From positions 1 through 64,000 of the forward strand of contig JASKKH010000007.1 of assembly GCA_030154265.1 (NCBI GenBank): a stretch of DNA of 64,000 bases, read 5' to 3'. Source of the stretch: Clostridia bacterium (lineage in GTDB: Bacteria; Bacillota; DSM-521; Neomoorellales; Neomoorellaceae). Shown piece after piece: positions 28,529 through 37,270 of this stretch. Positions within the stretch are counted from its first letter, which is position 1. Each line of letters starts with the position of its first letter. The position numbers and the translations under genes are program-made. The notes beneath the pieces were generated by a model. That model searched no databases. It saw only the letters and a program-made list of their open reading frames with translations, and was not told the origin of the DNA.

Positions 28529-29143
28529 ATGTTTTTAACGAGGAAGAGCATCTTTTTATTTATTTTGCTGGGGGGATTTGTGTTAATTGGTTGGTCTACC
28601 AATTATAGCAAGGAAGTAGTTTCAGCTTATAATTCTAAGAATCTAATTAGGCTTCATGTTATTGCTAATAGTGATACTCCTTCAGATCAAGAATTAAAAC
28701 GTCATGTCCGTGATGCAGTTTTAGCTAGTGTTGGTCAACGCTTGGCAGAGGGAGACAATATTATTTCAGCACGTCAATGCGTTAGTTTTAATTTGGATGC
28801 AATAACCGCTGCCGCTGAGGCTCAGATAAGGTCTGAGGGTAAAGATTATGATGTCAAAACAGAGTTTGGAGATTTTTATTTTCCTACAAGGGCATATGGA
28901 GATATAGTTTTACCAGCAGGAGAATATGAATCTGTTAAATTGATTATTGGTAAAGGAGAAGGCCAAAACTGGTGGTGTGTCTTATTTCCTCCACTCTGTT
29001 TAGTAGATGTCGCAGGGAAATCAACAACGAAAGATGACATACCAGTAATAAAACATGAAACGGAAGAAACTGTACAGGTTAGATGGAAAATTGTTGAAGT
29101 TTTTAAGAAATCAAAAGAGAATTTGATAGCTTTATGGCATTAA
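28529..29143 (+). CDS. spoIIR: SpoIIR, forespore signal that activates SpoIIGA
   Basis: SpoIIR is made in the forespore under sigma-F and exported to trigger SpoIIGA. An N-terminal signal/anchor (SIFLFILLGGFVLIGWS) is followed by the family core RLHVIANSDTPSDQELKRHVRDAVL and a C-terminal region with WWCVLFPPLCLVD. ATG 28529 is preferred; an in-frame GTG at 28517 touches the GAGGAG site. With 15 nt between sigG and this gene and no terminator, it is probably read from the sigma-F promoter at 27669, which fits its role. A terminator overlaps the stop codon. Confidence 0.92.
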   Translation: MFLTRKSIFLFILLGGFVLIGWSTNYSKEVVSAYNSKNLIRLHVIANSDTPSDQELKRHVRDAVLASVGQRLAEGDNIISARQCVSFNLDAITAAAEAQIRSEGKDYDVKTEFGDFYFPTRAYGDIVLPAGEYESVKLIIGKGEGQNWWCVLFPPLCLVDVAGKSTTKDDIPVIKHETEETVQVRWKIVEVFKKSKENLIALWH

Positions 29144-29168
29144 ACCAGCAATAATGCTGGTTTTTTTA
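29142..29168 (+). terminator. Intrinsic terminator after spoIIR
   Basis: An 8-bp stem AACCAGCA/TGCTGGTT with an ATAA loop runs into TTTTTATT. The 5' arm overlaps the spoIIR stop codon. Confidence 0.88.
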
Positions 29169-29234
29169 TTTTTATCTACTTGTAAACATATAATTTATTG
29201 TACAAGGGGGGAGGTTTATTCGGAGGTGGAGGTA

Positions 29235-29504
29235 TTGATTAGGGTAATTGAACTACGCCAACGTGAAGTAATAAATGTAGTGGATGGGAAACGTTTAGGA
29301 ATGATTAAAGATATTGACCTGGATTTAGAGGCTGGAAAGGTTAGAGCTTTGATTCTCCCATCACAGGGGGGGAGGTTTAAGTTGTTTTTTGGAAGAGAAG
29401 AAGACTTAATTATACCTTGGGAAAATGTTATAAAAATTGGTGTTGATGTTATTTTGGTTAAAAGTCATAGTAGTACTGTTCCTTTGCATAAGCAAAAGTC
29501 TTAA
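29235..29504 (+). CDS. ylmC: YlmC/YmxH family PRC-barrel sporulation protein
   Basis: This 89-residue single PRC-barrel domain protein has IELRQREVINVVDGKRLGMIKDIDLD followed after a break by GKVRALILP and LIIPWENVIKIGVDVILV. The YlmC/YmxH family is widespread in spore formers and its function is poorly defined. The frame is open upstream to 29154, overlapping the spoIIR terminator, but GGAGGT 7 nt before TTG 29235 and the conserved domain edge favour the later start. It begins the ylm-type group that ends with divIVA. Confidence 0.82.
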   Translation: MIRVIELRQREVINVVDGKRLGMIKDIDLDLEAGKVRALILPSQGGRFKLFFGREEDLIIPWENVIKIGVDVILVKSHSSTVPLHKQKS

Positions 29505-29550
29505 GATTTAATAACTGAAATGTTATAATAAATTAAGAGAGGTGGTTATT

Positions 29551-30369
29551 TTGGCTTCTTTTACTAAAAAACAGACAAAGGAAATTGTTTTTTTTGAACT
29601 TGAATTTTTAGAAAAGCAAGCGCCGGTAAAGGCGGTTTATACCAGCCGGATTAAAGGAAACAGCCAACCACCTTATGATAGCTTAAATTTAGGACTTCAT
29701 GTAGGAGATAGTTCTGAGACTGTACTTGCCAATAGATCTTTATTGGCAGAGTTATTAGAGCTACCTTTGGAAAATTGGGTTATCGGGGAACAAATTCATA
29801 GTAATAAGGTTGCTTCAGTAAGACAAAAGGATGCCGGCCGAGGCGCTTATGATAAAGAAACGGTATTAAAGGGTATTGATGCTATAGTTACAAATGAACC
29901 TGGTCTAACTTTAGTAACATTTTATGCTGATTGTGTTCCCATTTTTATTGTTGATCCAATAAATCGAGCTATTGGATTGGCACATGCGGGTTGGCGGGGG
30001 ACTATTCTTCAAATTGGGCTACACACAGTTAAAAAAATGATTAAAGAATTTGGTAGTCAACCCGACGAGTTAATAGCAGCTATTGGTCCCGCAATAGGTC
30101 CTTGTTGTTATCAGATTGATAACAAGGTTGCCAAAGCGGTTAGGGAGCATTTGGCTTGGCACGATAGTGTACTTATGTCTGATGGAGATAATCACTATCG
30201 TCTTGATTTACCTAAGGCTAATTATCTTGGATTAAAAGCTGCAGGGTTAAAGTCTGAAAACATAAGTGCCGCTGATATATGTACCAGGTGTTCCAGTGAT
30301 ATTTTCTTTTCTTACAGGGCTGCCAACGGTGTTACCGGTCGTCAAGCAGCTTTATTATCTTTGAGGTAG
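29551..30369 (+). CDS. pgeF: PgeF/YlmD (LACC1-type multicopper-oxidase-fold protein)
   Basis: This 272-residue protein is of the YfiH/YlmD family, described as peptidoglycan editing factor and as purine nucleoside phosphorylase/adenosine deaminase (LACC1-like). Conserved parts are SLNLGLHVGD, GEQIHSNKV, the Cys/His active-site motif FYADCVPIFIVDPINRAIGL followed by AHAGWRGT, and GPAIGPCCYQID. FFSYRAANGVTGRQAAL closes the domain. TTG 29551 lies 6 nt after AGAGGTGG; an upstream in-frame GTG overlaps that site. It is in the usual place before yggS/ylmE, with an HlyD-like gene in between. Confidence 0.9.
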   Translation: MASFTKKQTKEIVFFELEFLEKQAPVKAVYTSRIKGNSQPPYDSLNLGLHVGDSSETVLANRSLLAELLELPLENWVIGEQIHSNKVASVRQKDAGRGAYDKETVLKGIDAIVTNEPGLTLVTFYADCVPIFIVDPINRAIGLAHAGWRGTILQIGLHTVKKMIKEFGSQPDELIAAIGPAIGPCCYQIDNKVAKAVREHLAWHDSVLMSDGDNHYRLDLPKANYLGLKAAGLKSENISAADICTRCSSDIFFSYRAANGVTGRQAALLSLR

Positions 30370-30375
30370 TTGGCC

Positions 30376-31341
30376 ATGAAAAGACCTTATGTTCCTAAAA
30401 GTTTTCATCAAAAAAAGCGCTCACCTAAACCCAGGATAATAATCCTACGTATTTTTTTCTTAATATTTTTAGGATTAGTCATTTGGCATGGTTTAGGGTG
30501 GGGTATTAAATCAATAAGCCAGATTTTTTTAAGAGTGGAAACAGTATATAGCGGTGTTCTAGAGGACAAGCTTGCTATAAAAGTCTATATTGCCAGAGAA
30601 GAAGAGGTTCTAGCTACCCCAGTAACTGGAACCCTGATTTCATTGGTTAAAGAAGGGGAACGAGTACCGATAGGTGCTACTATTGCTCGATTTTTGCCAG
30701 TTGCCAATCAATCGGGAGAGATAAAGTTTAAAGCTCCATTTTCAGGGCAAGTATCCTACCAGACTGATGGTTTAGAAAAATCTTTACAACCAAGTTCTTT
30801 AAGGAATCTTGGTTATAAAGAGATAAAACGACTAGTTAGTTTAGCAAAGCCTATAACAGCTAATGGCCAGGTAAAGGCGGGAACAGCGGTTATTCGTATT
30901 GTAAATAATTTAGCACCTATAAAATTATTTACTTCTATTGAAAATTTACCTTCTGGATTTAAGACAGGAAAAAGGCTAAAGCTGGAAATTCCCGACATTG
31001 GAAAAACATATAGAGCCCAAATTGAACATATTCAAAAACGTGGAAACAGCTATGATGTTATTATGGAAGTTGCTACATGGGATGATCTTTGGCTCGTACC
31101 GAGGGAAATGACCCTGACAGCAATAGTTGATTATTATTCAGGAATTATAGTTCCAGCTTCTGCAATCATTGAGGGAGCAAGCGGAGAAAAAGGCGTATAT
31201 ATTCTTGGTGTAAGTAACATTGAATGGAAACCTGTAACTGTAAAGGGTCAAATTGGGGAGCAAGTGGCTGTAGAGGGTCTTGAAACAGCAACGGAAGTAA
31301 TTTTAACCCCCCATTTGGCTCGGTGGATTATTAATAAATAA
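30376..31341 (+). CDS. HlyD-like membrane protein of the ylm cluster
   Basis: This 321-residue protein has a basic N-terminus (KRPYVPKSFHQKKR), one transmembrane helix (IILRIFFLIFLGLVIWHGLG) and a beta-rich extracytoplasmic part. It contains two lipoyl-like half motifs (ATPVTGTLISLVKEGERVPIG; KAPFSGQVSYQTDG), as in HlyD/membrane-fusion proteins, and a C-terminal barrel-like segment (IIVPASAIIEGASGEKGVYIL). No transporter subunit is encoded nearby, so an efflux role is not supported. Its location between pgeF and yggS suggests a division or envelope function. ATG 30376 follows GAGGTAG. Confidence 0.7.
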   Translation: MKRPYVPKSFHQKKRSPKPRIIILRIFFLIFLGLVIWHGLGWGIKSISQIFLRVETVYSGVLEDKLAIKVYIAREEEVLATPVTGTLISLVKEGERVPIGATIARFLPVANQSGEIKFKAPFSGQVSYQTDGLEKSLQPSSLRNLGYKEIKRLVSLAKPITANGQVKAGTAVIRIVNNLAPIKLFTSIENLPSGFKTGKRLKLEIPDIGKTYRAQIEHIQKRGNSYDVIMEVATWDDLWLVPREMTLTAIVDYYSGIIVPASAIIEGASGEKGVYILGVSNIEWKPVTVKGQIGEQVAVEGLETATEVILTPHLARWIINK

Positions 31342-31416
31342 GCTCTTTATTTCAAGAAAAAGGCAGGATTTATCAAAAAAATGTAGAAAGTATAAAAAAT
31401 TATGCGGAGGGAAAAA

Positions 31417-32112
31417 ATGACTAGCCTGACAGAAAATATTACCTTCGTTAAGGATAAAATAGAGGCGGCAGCTCGTCGGAGTGGACGTAAAGTTGAAGAC
31501 ATAACTTTAGTAGCGGTAACTAAAACGGTTCCAGTGGAACGTATTAAAGAAGCCGTTGATTTAGGTATTAGGGATTTGGGAGAAAATCGTGTACAGGAAC
31601 TTTTGAGTAAGCAACCGGCTATTGAAAACGTTAATTGGCATTTGATTGGTCATCTCCAACGAAATAAAGTTAAAAAGATATGGGATTCTGTTTCTTTAAT
31701 TCACTCGGTAGATAGTATTGAGTTAGCGAAAGAGTTAAACAAACGAGCAATGAGTGCAGAAAGTAAAGTAAATATCCTATTAGAGGTTAATGTCGCAGGA
31801 GAGGAAAGTAAGTATGGTATATCTCCTGAAGAAGTAGTTCCGATGGCAAGAGAGCTGTCTGGATGGACAGGTCTTACAGTATGTGGGCTTATGACAGTTG
31901 CTCCTTATGTAACAGATCCTGAAGAAGTTCGGCCTGTTTTTCGGAAAATGGCTTCTTTGAAACGAGAAGTTGAGTCTTTAAATCTTCCAAATGTACAAAT
32001 GAAATATCTTTCTATGGGTATGTCAAACGACTTTGAGATAGCTATAGAAGAAGGGTCTAACCTCGTACGAATAGGTTCGGCTATATTTGGAGAGCGGACA
32101 TATTTGAAATAG
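31417..32112 (+). CDS. ylmE: YggS/YlmE family PLP-binding protein
   Basis: This 231-residue alanine-racemase-fold protein binds pyridoxal phosphate through the lysine in LVAVTKTVP and is thought to keep PLP and amino acid pools in balance. Other conserved parts are LGENRVQELLSK, WHLIGHLQRNKVKKI, GLMTVAPY, LSMGMSNDFEIAI and GSNLVRIGSAIFGER. ATG 31417 has GGAGG 6 nt upstream, whereas in-frame ATG 31402 has no site. The stop is immediately followed by the sepF ribosome site. Confidence 0.92.
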   Translation: MTSLTENITFVKDKIEAAARRSGRKVEDITLVAVTKTVPVERIKEAVDLGIRDLGENRVQELLSKQPAIENVNWHLIGHLQRNKVKKIWDSVSLIHSVDSIELAKELNKRAMSAESKVNILLEVNVAGEESKYGISPEEVVPMARELSGWTGLTVCGLMTVAPYVTDPEEVRPVFRKMASLKREVESLNLPNVQMKYLSMGMSNDFEIAIEEGSNLVRIGSAIFGERTYLK

Positions 32113-32127
32113 TTGGGGGTGGTTGTA

Positions 32128-32577
32128 GTGGCTTTTTGGGATGGGTTGATGAATTGGCTGGGTTACGGTAATGAGGAAAGCTTAAAAGATGATGAATTAC
32201 AAACAGATAAAGAATCTCAATCAGTACCAATACCGCAAGGCGGTAAACTAAAAGTAGTTGGATTGCCGACAGCACGCAATGCTATGCGTTTGGTCGTTAC
32301 CCGACCAAAATCCTTTGATCAAGCTGCTACGTTAGCTGAAAATCTGAAAAATTATCGTCCATTAATTGTAAATGTAGAAGATATATCTATTGATGAGGCA
32401 AGGAGGATTATAGATTTTCTAAGTGGGGCCACATTTGCTTTAGGAGGCCGTGTACGTAAAGTAACTAATGGTATTTTTCTATTCACCTCAAGTAATGTTG
32501 ATTTAAGTGGTGATTTAGTCGAAGATAAAACTGAAGGTGCTAATTGGTTAAAGTTAGCTAGTCGGGCAGGTAAATAG
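32128..32577 (+). CDS. sepF: SepF, FtsZ membrane anchor
   Basis: SepF bundles FtsZ filaments and anchors them to the membrane. The N-terminal amphipathic helix [16 protein letters not shown] is the membrane-binding part. After an acidic linker, the dimerising core shows [20 protein letters not shown] and [20 protein letters not shown] with [20 protein letters not shown] 32128, after GGGGGTGG, gives the expected N-terminus; the earlier TTG is the start of the ribosome site. The length of 149 residues is typical. Confidence 0.93.
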   Translation: MAFWDGLMNWLGYGNEESLKDDELQTDKESQSVPIPQGGKLKVVGLPTARNAMRLVVTRPKSFDQAATLAENLKNYRPLIVNVEDISIDEARRIIDFLSGATFALGGRVRKVTNGIFLFTSSNVDLSGDLVEDKTEGANWLKLASRAGK

Positions 32578-32588
32578 GGGGTTTAGCA

Positions 32589-33389
32589 TTGGATTTATTT
32601 ATAGGGTTTATAGGCGCTGGTGCCATGGGAGAAGCGATAATTCAAGGTTTACTTAAAAACCAATTGGTTAAACCAGAGCAAATATTGGCTTATGATATAA
32701 GACCACAAAGGGTAGAGAAATTAAAAGGGACTTTTAATATAACGACAGCAAAAAATCGAGAAGAGTTGGTTGGGAAATCTGATATAATTATTATAGCGGT
32801 TAAACCCCAAAACCTTGACGACGCTTTAAGAGATATTAAGGTTGAAACAAATAAGTTGGTTATATCTATTGCTGCAGGGGTTACTTTAAATAAACTATCA
32901 GGTTACTTAGGGGAAGTACCGATAGTCAGGGCTATGCCTAATACACCTGCTCTGATTGGTGAGGGGATAGCGGTTCTCTCGCCAAATAAGTTGGTAAAAG
33001 AAGAGGTTTTAAATCAGGCATTATCTATTTTTCGTTCCATTGGTCAGGTTTTAGTATTACCAGAAGAACAATTAAATGCAGTTACTGCCCTTAGCGGTAG
33101 CGGACCTGCTTATATCTATTTAATTATCGAGGCTTTAGCAGATGGTGGTGTTAAACAGGGACTTGCCCGACCGATAGCGTTACAATTAGCGGCTCAAACT
33201 GTTGTTGGGGCAGCCAAAATGGTACAGACTACTAAGGAGCACCCTGGTATATTAAAGGATCGGGTTACATCTCCTGGAGGAACTACAATCGCAGGTTTAT
33301 CTGTTCTGGAGGACAGGGGTGTTCGTGGGGCAGTAATTCAGGCTGTCGAAGCGGCTGCAAATCGGGCTAAAAGTTTAAGTAAGGAGTAG
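32589..33389 (+). CDS. proC: ProC, pyrroline-5-carboxylate reductase
   Basis: ProC reduces pyrroline-5-carboxylate to L-proline with NAD(P)H. GFIGAGAMGEAIIQGLL is the nucleotide-binding loop, IIAVKPQNLDDAL follows, and VRAMPNTPALIGEG and ALSGSGPAYIYLIIEALADG with SPGGTTIAGLSVLE are the family signature. The TTG start is preceded by TAGGGGG. The product is 266 residues, the normal length. It lies between sepF and yggT; in many Firmicutes proC is close to this division group. Confidence 0.93.
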   Translation: MDLFIGFIGAGAMGEAIIQGLLKNQLVKPEQILAYDIRPQRVEKLKGTFNITTAKNREELVGKSDIIIIAVKPQNLDDALRDIKVETNKLVISIAAGVTLNKLSGYLGEVPIVRAMPNTPALIGEGIAVLSPNKLVKEEVLNQALSIFRSIGQVLVLPEEQLNAVTALSGSGPAYIYLIIEALADGGVKQGLARPIALQLAAQTVVGAAKMVQTTKEHPGILKDRVTSPGGTTIAGLSVLEDRGVRGAVIQAVEAAANRAKSLSKE

Positions 33390-33395
33390 AACCAA

Positions 33396-33662
33396 ATGCC
33401 AATGTTAGCAGTTGTAGTTCGTGTTGCATTTGAGGTATTGAATTGGTTGATTATTGCACGGATTTTTTTATCCTGGTTTCCCCATAATCCCTATCAGCCT
33501 ATAATTCGTTTTATCTACGAGATTACTGAACCTGTTTTGGCTCCTTTTCGTCGGCTTATGCCAAGGAGCAGTATTCCTGTAGATTTTTCTCCTGTTATTG
33601 CAGTTTTAGTTTTACAACTAATTGAACGTATGATTTTAAGTTTTATCCTGCATTTGTGGTAG
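33396..33662 (+). CDS. ylmG: YggT family membrane protein (YlmG)
   Basis: This 88-residue protein has two transmembrane helices flanking the conserved segment IARIFLSWFPHNPYQPIIRF with the following EPVLAPFRRLMP. YggT/YlmG proteins affect division and osmotic or nucleoid properties in bacteria and plastids, with no biochemical function settled. Six nucleotides separate it from proC and 12 from divIVA, so it is within the operon. Confidence 0.9.
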   Translation: MPMLAVVVRVAFEVLNWLIIARIFLSWFPHNPYQPIIRFIYEITEPVLAPFRRLMPRSSIPVDFSPVIAVLVLQLIERMILSFILHLW

Positions 33663-33674
33663 GAGGCAAACAAA

Positions 33675-34187
33675 ATGCTAACACCCCTCGATATTAATAA
33701 AAAAGAATTTCATCGTACTTTTCGTGGTTATAGCTGTGAAGAGGTTGATGAGTTTTTAGAACAATTATTAAAAGATTATGGACAAGTATATAGGGAACTT
33801 CAGGAACTCAGAGAAAAGAATAAAAGTTTAACTCAAGAATTACAACGATATGCTAATCTTGAACAAACTATAAAAGATGCTTTACTTATGGCGCAACAAT
33901 CTGCTGAAGAAATTCGTACAAATGCCCAGAGAGAAGCTAATCTTATTTTGCAGGAAGCAGAAAATCAGGCTAAGGAGATTTTAAACAAAGCAAAGCTTCA
34001 AGTAGAAAAGGCACAACGGTACCGAAGTGATCTTGAAGCCCAAACTGAGAGTTTTAAGATGCGTTTACGTTCATTTCTTGAGGCTCAATTAGATTTGTTA
34101 AATGGGGATATAGAAGCAGCTACTTCTGTCTTTATTGGGGAAAATAAAACCTATCAGGAGGAAACTGAAGCAAAACAAGCGTCATAA
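33675..34187 (+). CDS. divIVA: DivIVA-type polar/septal scaffold protein
   Basis: This 170-residue coiled-coil protein begins with the DivIVA membrane-binding domain (LTPLDINKKEFHRTFRGYS, then EEVDEFLEQLLKDYG), followed by a long coiled coil rich in E, K and Q. It senses negative membrane curvature and positions division and chromosome-anchoring proteins. AGGAGG is 8 nt before the ATG. YlmH, commonly between ylmG and divIVA, is absent here. Confidence 0.92.
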   Translation: MLTPLDINKKEFHRTFRGYSCEEVDEFLEQLLKDYGQVYRELQELREKNKSLTQELQRYANLEQTIKDALLMAQQSAEEIRTNAQREANLILQEAENQAKEILNKAKLQVEKAQRYRSDLEAQTESFKMRLRSFLEAQLDLLNGDIEAATSVFIGENKTYQEETEAKQAS

Positions 34188-34188
34188 C

Positions 34189-34218
34189 TTGACCCTATCC
34201 TATAAATATGGATATAAT
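34189..34218 (+). promoter_or_regulatory. Sigma-A promoter of ileS
   Basis: TTGACC at 34189-34194 and TATAAT at 34213-34218 are 18 nt apart, just after the divIVA stop codon. The leader from here to ileS would be about 105 nt. Confidence 0.7.
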
Positions 34219-34246
34219 CATACATAATAGGATTTCTATGGGAAAA

Positions 34247-34300
34247 GCTATTTAGATTATATTCTATAGCTCTTAATGATATGCCCCTATTATTAGGGGC
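34247..34300 (+). promoter_or_regulatory. Structured leader of ileS (two hairpins)
   Basis: An AGCTAT/ATAGCT stem (34247-34271) is followed by GCCCCT/AGGGGC (34283-34300) and TAGTTATTTT. The second hairpin resembles a weak terminator. The length and sequence do not support a T-box. Function is unknown. Confidence 0.4.
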
Positions 34301-34330
34301 TAGTTATTTTCAAGGGAGTGGCGTAGTAAC

Positions 34331-37111
34331 GTGGATTACAGTAAAACTTTAAATTTACCTAAGACTAAATTTCCTATGAGAGCCAATTTACCACAGCGCG
34401 AACCCGAAATTCTGAAATTCTGGGAAGAAAACAAAATTTATGATAAGGTTCAGGAGGCTAACAAAGAAAAACCTAAGTTTATTCTCCATGATGGACCTCC
34501 CTATGCTAATGGCCATTTACATTTGGGTCATACATTAAACAAAATCCTTAAGGATATTATTATTAAGTATCGTTCCATGAACGGTTATAACTCACCATAT
34601 GTACCAGGGTGGGATACTCATGGTCTACCTATTGAACAGCAGGCTATTAAGAATTTAGGCCTTGACCGTCATGCTATTGATACTGTTGAATTTAGAAACC
34701 GATGCCGTGATTATGCGCTTAAATATGTTGATATTCAGAGAGAAGAATTTAAGCGCTTAGGAGTTAGAGGTGACTGGGATCATCCTTATGTTACATTAGA
34801 TCCAGAATACGAGGCTATTCAAATTGGCGTTTTCGGTGAAATGGCCAAAAAAGGCTATATTTATAAAGGGTTAAAACCGGTGTATTGGTGTACTGATTGT
34901 GAGACTGCTTTAGCTGAGGCCGAAGTGGAATATGGGGAGAGACGTTCACCTTCAATCTATGTTAAATTCCCCGTCATCAATTCTAAAGGCCTTTTTAAGG
35001 AAGAGAACAGTTCAATTGTTATTTGGACTACCACTCCTTGGACTTTACCAGCTAATGTGGCTATAACTCTACACCCGGACTTTAAATATGTACTTGTTAA
35101 GACTGGAAATGAAAATCTTTTATTTGCTGAAAAATTATATAAACAGGTTTTTGAGCTTCTTGAAGTTGAAGATTATGAGGTAATAGAAACCTTTACAGGT
35201 AAAGACTTGGAGGGTATTATTTGTCGCAACCCTCTTTTTGATAGGGAATCTTTAGTTATTTTAGGGGAACATGTTACTCTGGAACAAGGTACTGGGTGTG
35301 TTCATACTGCACCTGGACATGGGCTTGAGGACTATGAAGTTGGTATGCGCTACCACTTACCAATATTATCTCCATTAGATAATCAAGGTAGGTTTACAGA
35401 AGAGGGGGGCCAGTTTGAGGGTCTGTTTATTGATGATGCCAATAAGGAAATCGTTAAAGAACTAGAAAAACGAGGCACATTGTTGTATTTTGGTTTCATT
35501 AAACACCAATACCCTCACTGCTGGCGTTGTAAGCATCCAGTAATTTTTAGGGCTACTGAACAGTGGTTTGCTTCCATTGATGGCTTCCGACAAGAAGCTT
35601 TAAATGCTATCAGAGAAGTTGAATGGATCCCATCTTGGGGTGAAGATAGGATTTATAACATGGTGGCTGACCGTAGTGACTGGTGTATTTCCCGTCAGCG
35701 TACCTGGGGAGTACCTATTCCTATTTTCTATTGTTCTGAATGTGGTAAGGAAATAATAAATGATGTTACAATTAGTCATTTACAAGAATTATTTAGAGAA
35801 CATGGTTCCAATGTATGGTTTGCCCGAGAAGCCAATGAATTACTACCTGAAGGGTTTAAATGTCCGGAATGCGGTTCTAACGATTTCCGTAAGGAAAAAG
35901 ATATAATGGATGTATGGTTTGATTCTGGGTCTAGTCACATGGCTGTATTAACTACCAGACCGGAACTTAGTTGGCCTGCTGACTTATATTTGGAAGGCAG
36001 TGATCAACATAGAGGATGGTTTAATTCCTCTCTTTCCACATCGGTAGCTGTTAAGGGACAGGCTCCCTATAAAAAGGTACTAACTCATGGCTTCTTGGTA
36101 GATGAAGAAGGACATAAGATGTCTAAGTCTAGGGGGAACGGTATTGACCCCCAAGATATTATTAAAGAGAAAGGCGCTGATATTTTAAGGTTATGGGTAG
36201 CGTCAGCAGATTATCGACGGGATGTTGCTGCTTCACCTGGTATTATGCGCCAAATTACGGAATCGTATCGAAAAATCCGTAATACTTGTCGTTTTCTATT
36301 AGCTAACTTATATGATTTTGACCCAGCAACTGATGCTGTATCGCGTGGAGATATGCTGGAATTAGATCGTTGGGCCATGGTTAAACTTCAGCGTTTAGTA
36401 GAAAAAATCACCAAAGCCTACGAGGATTATGAATTTCACGTTATCTACCATGCTATTCATAACTTCTGTGCTGTTGATTTGAGTTCTGTTTATCTTGATA
36501 TAATTAAAGACCGTCTCTATACCTGGTCTAATCAATCCTTAGGTCGTCGTTCTGCTCAGACAGTTATATACGAAACATTGAATGTTCTAGTTCGATTATT
36601 AGCTCCGGTACTGAGTTTTACTACTGAAGAAATATGGAAGTATTTACCCCAAGAGAATAAGGATTTAATCAGTGTACAACTTGCTGATTGGCCTCAGGTT
36701 AAAGAAGAATTTTTAGATGAGGAACTCGAAGAGAAATGGAACAAAATTTTAGAAGTACGAAATGCTGTTACTCAGTCCTTAGAACGAGCACGTAAAGAGC
36801 AAAATATAGGCAACTCTTTAAACGCTGCTGTTCATCTTTATCCAAATAATGATTTATATCAGTTCTTAAAACCTATTGAAACGGACCTTGCAACTATCTT
36901 GATAGTTTCTCATGCAGAATTACATTCTCCTGAAGAAGATAGTCCAGAAGAGGCCATTACAGTTGAGAATCTATCTGGTCTAAAAATTTATATTAATAAG
37001 GCGCACGGAGAAAAATGTGAGCGGTGTTGGATGGTCAGTGATACAGTAGGTAAGCATCATGAACATCCTACTCTTTGTGAACGTTGTGTAACCGTTTTAA
37101 ACGAAGGTTAA
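34331..37111 (+). CDS. ileS: Isoleucyl-tRNA synthetase
   Basis: IleRS is a class I synthetase charging tRNA-Ile, with an editing domain that clears Val-tRNA-Ile. HIGH is seen in GPPYANGHLHLGHTLNK and KMSKS in GHKMSKSRGNGIDP. The CP1 editing part has IVIWTTTPWTLPANVAI and GTGCVHTAPGHGLEDY. The C-terminal zinc-binding region has CERCW and CERC pairs, as in bacterial-type enzymes. Length is 926 residues. GTG 34331 follows AAGGGAGTGG at a rather long spacing. It has its own promoter and terminator. Confidence 0.96.
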   Translation: MDYSKTLNLPKTKFPMRANLPQREPEILKFWEENKIYDKVQEANKEKPKFILHDGPPYANGHLHLGHTLNKILKDIIIKYRSMNGYNSPYVPGWDTHGLPIEQQAIKNLGLDRHAIDTVEFRNRCRDYALKYVDIQREEFKRLGVRGDWDHPYVTLDPEYEAIQIGVFGEMAKKGYIYKGLKPVYWCTDCETALAEAEVEYGERRSPSIYVKFPVINSKGLFKEENSSIVIWTTTPWTLPANVAITLHPDFKYVLVKTGNENLLFAEKLYKQVFELLEVEDYEVIETFTGKDLEGIICRNPLFDRESLVILGEHVTLEQGTGCVHTAPGHGLEDYEVGMRYHLPILSPLDNQGRFTEEGGQFEGLFIDDANKEIVKELEKRGTLLYFGFIKHQYPHCWRCKHPVIFRATEQWFASIDGFRQEALNAIREVEWIPSWGEDRIYNMVADRSDWCISRQRTWGVPIPIFYCSECGKEIINDVTISHLQELFREHGSNVWFAREANELLPEGFKCPECGSNDFRKEKDIMDVWFDSGSSHMAVLTTRPELSWPADLYLEGSDQHRGWFNSSLSTSVAVKGQAPYKKVLTHGFLVDEEGHKMSKSRGNGIDPQDIIKEKGADILRLWVASADYRRDVAASPGIMRQITESYRKIRNTCRFLLANLYDFDPATDAVSRGDMLELDRWAMVKLQRLVEKITKAYEDYEFHVIYHAIHNFCAVDLSSVYLDIIKDRLYTWSNQSLGRRSAQTVIYETLNVLVRLLAPVLSFTTEEIWKYLPQENKDLISVQLADWPQVKEEFLDEELEEKWNKILEVRNAVTQSLERARKEQNIGNSLNAAVHLYPNNDLYQFLKPIETDLATILIVSHAELHSPEEDSPEEAITVENLSGLKIYINKAHGEKCERCWMVSDTVGKHHEHPTLCERCVTVLNEG

Positions 37112-37144
37112 GTTAATAAACAATTAGTTAAATATTAAAAAGAG

Positions 37145-37178
37145 AAATCCTACGTTTTAAATTAAACGTAGGATTTTT
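37145..37178 (+). terminator. Intrinsic terminator after ileS
   Basis: A perfect 13-bp stem AAATCCTACGTTT/AAACGTAGGATTT with a short loop leads into TTTGTTTT. Confidence 0.92.
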
Positions 37179-37270
37179 GTTTTAAGGTTTGATAAGCAGG
37201 GTAAGCTAGATACAACTTTTTATTACTTAAATTATCCTTAAATAATGAATATATGGGGGACTGCAAAGCT

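Noticed and set aside
34219-34330. T-box riboswitch before ileS
   Set aside because: No AGGGTGGNACCGCG-like sequence, and the leader is shorter than known T-boxes.
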